Shown: positions 39,448 to 47,200 of the stretch, in pieces
Layout of the letters: each line of letters starts with the position of its first letter
Position numbering within the stretch: position 1 is the stretch's first letter
Assembly (NCBI GenBank): GCA_028751875.1
Contig: CM054134.1
Location: 69,012,026 to 69,076,025, forward strand
Direction: 5' to 3'
DNA from: Rapana venosa
Lineage: Eukaryota; Mollusca; Gastropoda; Neogastropoda; Muricidae
Length of the DNA: 64,000 nt
Program-made: the position numbers and the translations under genes
Notes under the pieces: generated by a model
What the model was told of the DNA's origin: nothing
Seen by the model: only the letters and a program-made list of their open reading frames with translations
Databases searched by the model: none

Positions 39448-40465
39448 CATGCAGAGAGTTCTAAATGAAAACCTGAATGAGCTGGCAGACTGTGGGAAGA
39501 TAATAAAGTGCACTGAGAGGACAGCAGAGGGACAGAGTAGAAAGCAGAGTGCAGACAAAACAATTGGAACCACCCTAGTACCATCTCTGGCTGCTACTCT
39601 TACTGCAAACACAGGTATGCAAGTGAGAAAAACCTGAACGAACTGACAAACTGTGGGAGAAGCGGGTGGGTGATGAGGGCAGCAGAGACAAAAAAAAGAA
39701 AAAAGCAACAAAAAAAGCAAAGCGTAAATGGGGAAAAATCAGAATCATTTCAAGTCCAGCAGTACTGTCTATGACTGCTACACTCCCTGCAAACATGGAT
39801 AACCAGTGGGTAAGTGAGATAAACCACACTGAGTGGAAAAATGGTGGGGAGATGAGGATGAGTGGTGATAGTACAAACCGGCAAAAAGACAGACACAGGA
39901 GCAGTGTACAAAGGAGGGGGAAAATCATGATCATTTTAAGTCAAGCACTGCTGTCTGATTACTGAACTGGATATAAAAAATGCGGAGGAAAGAAAAACCT
40001 CAAAGAGCAGGAAGATTCTGGAATTAATAATGTAGGATGAAGAGGATATGAGACACACAGAATAGAAATCAAATTTTTTTTAAAACAAAAAAGCTGGAAC
40101 CATTAGTAGTAAAGCAGAAATGAAAAAGTGTCTATATCTGTGCAGAACAGAGTAGCTTCATGGCGTAATCTTGCATACCCCTGCTCTACAATGCAAGGGG
40201 ATTGGGGGTGGGGGAGAGAACAAAATGAGATATATGCCAGAATAAAGATATTTCACCTGGAAATGACAAATGTTAAAGACAATATTATAATTATAGATAC
40301 TCACTAGAGTTACCTATTGATATTACTAACACTCATTTGCAGAACATACAGAAAACTGAACCTTTTTTTGACAGTTAAAAGACTAATATGCACATTATAT
40401 ACACTGCAATAAAATTATGTACCTATTTTCATGATTCGTGAAAAAAGTTTATGTATATGATACAC

Positions 40466-40496
<31 letters not shown>

Positions 40497-40671
40497 TCAT
40501 ACACATAAACTCTTCATGAATTGTGAAAATATTGACCAGCAAACACAAACATGCTCAGAAACAACCCTAAACATGCAGCTTTTAAAAAAAAAATTTTAAA
40601 AAAAGGAATATGGAAAAATAAATGACCATTTTGCAAATCTAAAAAAACCTAAGGAAACACACACACAAACA

Positions 40672-40768
<97 letters not shown>

Positions 40769-43700
40769 CACACACATGCACACACACATTCACATATATA
40801 TACACATACACATAATTACACACACACACACACACAAGCACATCCACAAGCACACACACACACACATGTACGCATGCATGCGTGTGTACATGAACATATG
40901 CGCACGCAAACACACACACAACACACACACACACACTAACACACATAACACACACACATAATACACACACCATATACCAAAAAAAACCACCACATCCAAA
41001 CATACCTGCAAAATACTAGGGAAAAAGTCTGGATAAAAATGCGGCCAGTCCAGACGACCAATGTCCACCACTAGCTTGACCAGCTTGTTGCGAATGTAGG
41101 AGGGCACCAGTGTGTGGTTAGCCAGCAGGTACTGGTTCACTGCATTGCGAATTTCCATCTTGTCATGGCCCTCAATGCCCATCCACTGCTTGTTTATCAC
41201 CGTCTGCACACAGGCAAATAAATGGTCAGAGCTTCTTTCAAAATCAGCCCGTTAAGACAAGAATTCCAAGCATTAAGTAAAACTGCAATGAACAAACCAA
41301 AACAAAAAACAACAACAAAATGAAAAAGGAGGATTCCCATTTGTATGGCTGAGATCCAAGGACTCTCTCTGCCATGTTGTGAGGAATCCTAACGGAGAGG
41401 AATTGTATGTTTTTACTAATAAAACAGAAAAAAGTGAAACATACATAAAACTTGTGACATTCTGTCGATAAATGAAACACCTTGAAAAATAAGTATGTTC
41501 TGGCAGTTTTCCCAGTTATTCTCACCAGCTTCTATTATTTAACTCCACTGGAAGTTGACAGCTGGTAAGAGTGACCATCAAGACACTGCTGAAATATACT
41601 TTGAAAAAAGCAAACACTATAGGTTCTCTCTTTTTTCATTTTTGTTCCTCAGAAAGAGCTCTGAGGTTCATCAATGGTGAGATTTTTGCGTATGTGACCG
41701 TTTTTGCCATCATTAAACATTCTAGCCTGGGGGATGAAGTCTAAACATTACACCAGTGTGCATACCACTTATGTATTTTTTCTCATCAGATCTTACTGGC
41801 ATGGATGGACTACTCTTCCAAAAGGCAAAACAGGTTTGAACAAGTGAGTGAGATGTTCTGAGTGCATTTGCACAAGAGGCCTTGGTTTACACTTACAGTC
41901 AAATCCAAAGGACTTTTGGGGGAGTGGAGTCAATTACTGATGTAAATTCCAGGGGGAAAATCCCCTTAAACTGGCATCTCAAAGGTGGCTCAAGCCTGGG
42001 CTTCAATCCAGGCTGTCCAATCATGAGTGCAACACTAACCGCTAGATTATCCCAGCCTCCCAACCCACCCACCCCCCAAGTTCTCATATAAAACACAGAA
42101 CAAAATAAAGATTACAACTTTAATTAAAAACAGTCTGAAACAGTTTAAACAGCTATAGCCCAAGGGGATTTGTGAGTGAAGAAATCACAAAGAAAGTGTA
42201 TGGTGGAAGTCAGTGCAAGCTCTTCTCAGACAAACACAGATAACTAACAGCAACAAAACCATTTGTACACATGTAACAATGCAGTAGTATGGTCAAATTT
42301 ATCAGAATTAGATCAGCTCCTAACACTGATCTATGTAAACATTATATGGAGCTATTTCTTCACCCCCCCAAAAAATCCCAACAAAAATCAGACATTCAAT
42401 TAATCAATGACGCGAAATGATAATGTTGGGTAACTTTCTTTTTTTTCATTTTCAAAACTACAAGAGTATTATGGGATCAATAATTCCAAGTAGTAACATC
42501 AGAACACTGTACAAGAAAAGCTTCTAGAGACAGGTTTTATTGTATGCCTATGTACTCCAAAGCCAAAATGATATCTACCCAATTCAAATTATTCCAGATG
42601 CAATATGGTCAATTGATTTTCATGCGCAGACTAGTTTGAATCTTCAATCTTTTACTTTTCTAGATAGCTGATTGATGATGGAATGAGAAGCAAAACAAAA
42701 ACAAAAGCCTGCATGAAAACCAAGTGCAGTTCACTCACCTCCAGAACGTTGAGGGCGTACATCATTACATACTCATTTTGAGTATGTGTCATGAAAAACA
42801 TGCACAGCTTCCATGCATCTTTCATCTGATGAAAGCTATTCAACTGACTTTCTGGAACAAAAAACAACAACAAAAAATGTCATGCTTCTAAAAATTTTAG
42901 CTGAATATTTTGACCCGACTTGCAAACATACCATAAAAAAAATAACATCAACAACTTTAAAATGATTGCACGTGTCTTTTACCTCAACAATACAGATTTT
43001 ATGTTTCCAAATTTAAAACGACTAAAGCATCTTTGACATGACCTTGTCCTAAATAATGATTTCAATTTATTCCACCTATTTTTAGGCTAGCAATGTTTTT
43101 AATCCAGCTTTAATAGTAGCATGAGTACTACTTCAGTAAACACAATTTTATGCATAATATTACAAAACTTAGTGTTAGAAATCAATTACGTTAAATTTTC
43201 TTATCACTTCCAGCAAAAGAGAAACACAAAAAAGACAAAATACGTTCTCCTGATTGGTTAGGTTGTGTTACTTTCATATAAGAAAAGAACTGTGACACTC
43301 CATCACATCATGAGTCTCACTGCACCAGAGGTCAATTTTTACATTGTTGACATGTTATTCATCTGCAATGAAAAGGGTATCCAATACCAACAACAACAAA
43401 AAACAGATTGAAAATCAGACAATTCTATAAACAGTTATTACAAGCTGAAATGATACACTGCAGGGCAAAATGAGATACTGATATGTTGAGCATCGTAACA
43501 GGTGGGCAGAATGAGGGCTTGGTTGTTTATAAACATGTTGTAAAGCAAAAGGAAACAAACTTACACCTTAATATTTCAGTACAAGGTAGAATAATCACCA
43601 TAGTTTTAGAATCAATCAAAATTTCAAAATCGAAATCCTGATTCCCCCCCCCCCCACCCCACCCCTACCGCCACCACCTACCTAAAATGGTTCCTAGCAG

Positions 43701-43926
43701 AACAGTAGGTCAGGTGCAAAGCGACTCACTTTGTTAATGGAGCCTCACGTATGTAATCATTCACCATGAAATTAATCGTATTGCACCTGACTCACTTTTC
43801 CACTGGACAGCCTGACCCTTACCAAGTTACTGCCTACAATAGCTTATAAGCAGGCGGGGTCAGGCTGTCAATTTTGAAATTTTGTCACTTCCTGATGTCT
43901 AGTTTGCATTTGTAAACCACTTCAAG

Positions 43927-43960
<34 letters not shown>

Positions 43961-44254
43961 CACAACACACACACACATTGTGGCTGATCTCCCAAGGGAG
44001 AGCATGATGTCACAAGAGCAGCACAACCCATCTTTTTTTTCTTCTCCAGTCTGTAATGAGTATCTGTTTCCTTTCAGAGGGGCTTATTGCTACATGATTT
44101 TGCCAATGACAATACTCATTGACATGGGTTCTTTTATATGTGCATATGTATGTGTGTGTGTGTGTGTGGCATGTAAAAACTATATCCAAGCCTCATATTT
44201 CTCCTTGAGCCATCTTTTTTTTCCTGAGCTTTACTCCAAAACACATTGTCATTG

Positions 44255-44293
<39 letters not shown>

Positions 44294-47200
44294 CAAAACA
44301 CATTCTTATTTGGCTCAGGCCTAAAGCTGTGTCAGTTATTATTGATGTCAGCTAATTGCCAAGGCCTACATTAAAACGTTGTTATGTTGTAAAATGTGTT
44401 GAGATTGCCTTCAGCCATGACAAGCTCTTAACATAACAACCCGCACTCTCCTTTGTTAAAGGAGAAAAAAATCCTCTGAAGTCGGAGTATGGCTGCCTAT
44501 ATGGCGAGGTGCTTGAAAAAGAGTCATACACGCGAACTTCTCATCCAGTGTGTACTTCCTATCTCACAGACATTCCCAGGTGGGATGAGTGAGGCAGAGT
44601 GCATGTTCTGGGTGACCCCCAGGGTGTAAAGCTGGGGAACGCACAACAACACAACACACTCTTATTCTTCCCTCTGCATGTGTGTGTGTGCATGCTAGCA
44701 TTTCATTTATTAACAATGTTTCATACAATTGTCTGACTCGATGTGTGTGGGGTTTTTTTAATCATTGAAAGCTTCTTTTATCACAGATTAATAACATGTT
44801 GTTCATACTTAAAAATTGACCTCTGGTACAATGTGACTCGTTTATGTGGTGGAGGTCACGTTATAACATTCATTCAGTAACTTAGCTGATCATTAACTAC
44901 TTTCTTTTTATCATATCTGGTTTTTTACACTAATTTTCTTCCGACTTTCCTTATTCAAAAGAATCCTTACCAATTTCTCTTTTTCGTTCATTGGATGTCA
45001 CAGAGCTGAAAAACTCTGACATCAGAGTCTCCAAAGCCTGGAGTGAAGCTGCATCTGATGCCTGTAAATGAAAACAAAAATCCATGACTCCATGCAGTGT
45101 GTTTGTTTATCAAACATAGTACTGAAGCAGCAGCAACATGTGCCCATGCCTGAACATAAGTCCAGAACTAGCAGTAACATGTGCCTATGCCTGTGCTTAA
45201 GTCCAGAATTAGCAGCAACATGCACGTATGCCTGTGCATAAGTCCAGAATTAGCAGCAACATGTGCCCACGCCTGAACATAAGTCCAGAACTAGCAGCAA
45301 CATGTGCCCATGCCTGAACATAAGTCCAGAACTAGCAGCAACATGTGCCCATGCCTGAACATAAGTCCAGAACTAGCAGCAACATGTGCCCACGCCTGTG
45401 AATAAGTCCAGAACTAGCAGCAACATGTGCCCACGCCTGTGAATAAGTCCAGAACTTGCAGCAACATGTGCCCACGCCTGTGAATAAGTCCAGAACTAGC
45501 AGCAGCATGTGCCCATGCCTATGAATAGGTCCAGAACTAGCAGCAGCATGTGCCAAGCCTAAGTCCAGAACTAGCAGCAACATGTGGCCATGGCTGTGCA
45601 TAAGTCCAGAACTAGCAGCAACATGTGGCCATGGCTGTGCATAAGTCCAAAACTAGCAGCAACATGTGGCCATGGCTGTGCATAAGTCCAGAACTAGCAG
45701 CAACATGTGCCTACACCTGTGCGTAAGTCCAAAACTAGCAGCAACATGTGGCCATGGCTGTGCATAAGTCCAGAACTAGCCGCAACATGTGGCCATGGCT
45801 GTGCATAAGTCCAAAACTAGCAGCAACATGTGGCCATGGCTGTGCATAAGTCCAGAACTAGCAGCAACATGTGGCCACGCCTGTGCATAAGTCCAGAACT
45901 AGCAGAAACATGTGCCCACACCTGTGCATAAGTCCAGACCTAGCACCAGTACAGTAAGTTCCTAAGCCTGTGCACAAGTTCAGAACTAGCAGCAGTGTAG
46001 TATGTGACTAGATGCCTGTGCATAAGTCATGAACAAGCAGCAGCATGTGCCTATGCCTGTGTATAAGTCCAGAACCAGCACAGTAGCAGCAGTATAGTAT
46101 GTTCCCATGCCTGTACGTAAGTCCAGAACTAGCAGCATGTACCGATGCCTCTGCATAAGTCAAGAACTAGTAGCACCATGTACCAATGCCTGTGCATAAG
46201 TCCAGACCTAGCAACAACATGTACTAATGCCTGTGCATGAATCATTAATAAACAGCCACACAAAGAGCCATGGAACATGTGTATACTTAAGTATATACTA
46301 TAATCTTAGTTACAAAACCCATACTTACTCTGTTGTTTCTACTAATCTGTTGTTGATGCTGAGTGTTCCCCAGCTTAATTCACTGGAGTCATAATAAAAT
46401 CTAGCCATTCATCCTGCCTCTATGAAAGATTTTCACCCTATTTTAAAAATTCAACATACTTACAAAAAAGACAAAATCATAAAAATGACATGCATACTTA
46501 TAAAGTTTATTATGTGTATTTTTGAAATCTAATTAACAGTGTTTCCATGTGTGCTTCTAATTATTTTTTTTAGAATTTTCAACCACTAAATACAGAAAAA
46601 AGAAATATTTTGACAGACAGCCATGTTCACCTTTCAACACAATTTGTCACAATCTGGAACTAAAGTCAAACAGCTAAATAAAATAACACCAACAGTAAAG
46701 CATTCATAAGTTTTTTCGTTCTTTTTCACAGAGCAATTTATCTACTGCCATTGCAATCAGCACATATTTTATACTAAGTAGTTTTATCATTGCAAAGCAT
46801 TAGATTGATGCTACAAGGTTGGAATTTTTGGAACTGAAGTCAGAAACTTGAAAAAATGTATACAACTTACAAGTAGAGTACAGTAGAGGTTCTAAAATGC
46901 TGCAGTAGAAAATATTATAATTTATATTAATGTATTGATTTAAAGTGTTTTGTTTTTTGACATGGGGGAGGTAAAGCACTATGTCACAATTTATGACATA
47001 GTGCATCCATCCAGCCCCCCACCCCCACCCCCAGGGGACCAACACACTTTGTCACAATTGTGGAGCTTAACGCGCTTTATCATAATTGTGACAAAGCATG
47101 CGGACTGCTGTTGAGACAAAGCATGTCACTTGTCAGTGTCAGGGTTCAACTTACTCTAGTCTCTAGACACACTGCCTGAAAAATTGCACAAAATCCCTCC

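Larger units (their letters stand above)
39414..41005 (-). other. XPO6: XPO6 intron 4
   Basis: Contains decayed tandem duplicates of the exon 5 acceptor region (39575-39965), an AT palindrome at 40440-40530, and CA/TA microsatellites (40660-40970). Confidence 0.8.
42852..44970 (-). other. XPO6: XPO6 intron 2
   Basis: AT-rich, with a poly(C) tract (43645-43656), the nested hairpins at 43709-43869, CA runs (43930-43975, 44258-44293), SINE scrap D5 and family G copy G3. Confidence 0.75.

Noticed and set aside
45332..45601. Minus-strand frame with repeated HMLLLVLDL
   Set aside because: Produced by the 41-bp array; no independent coding support.
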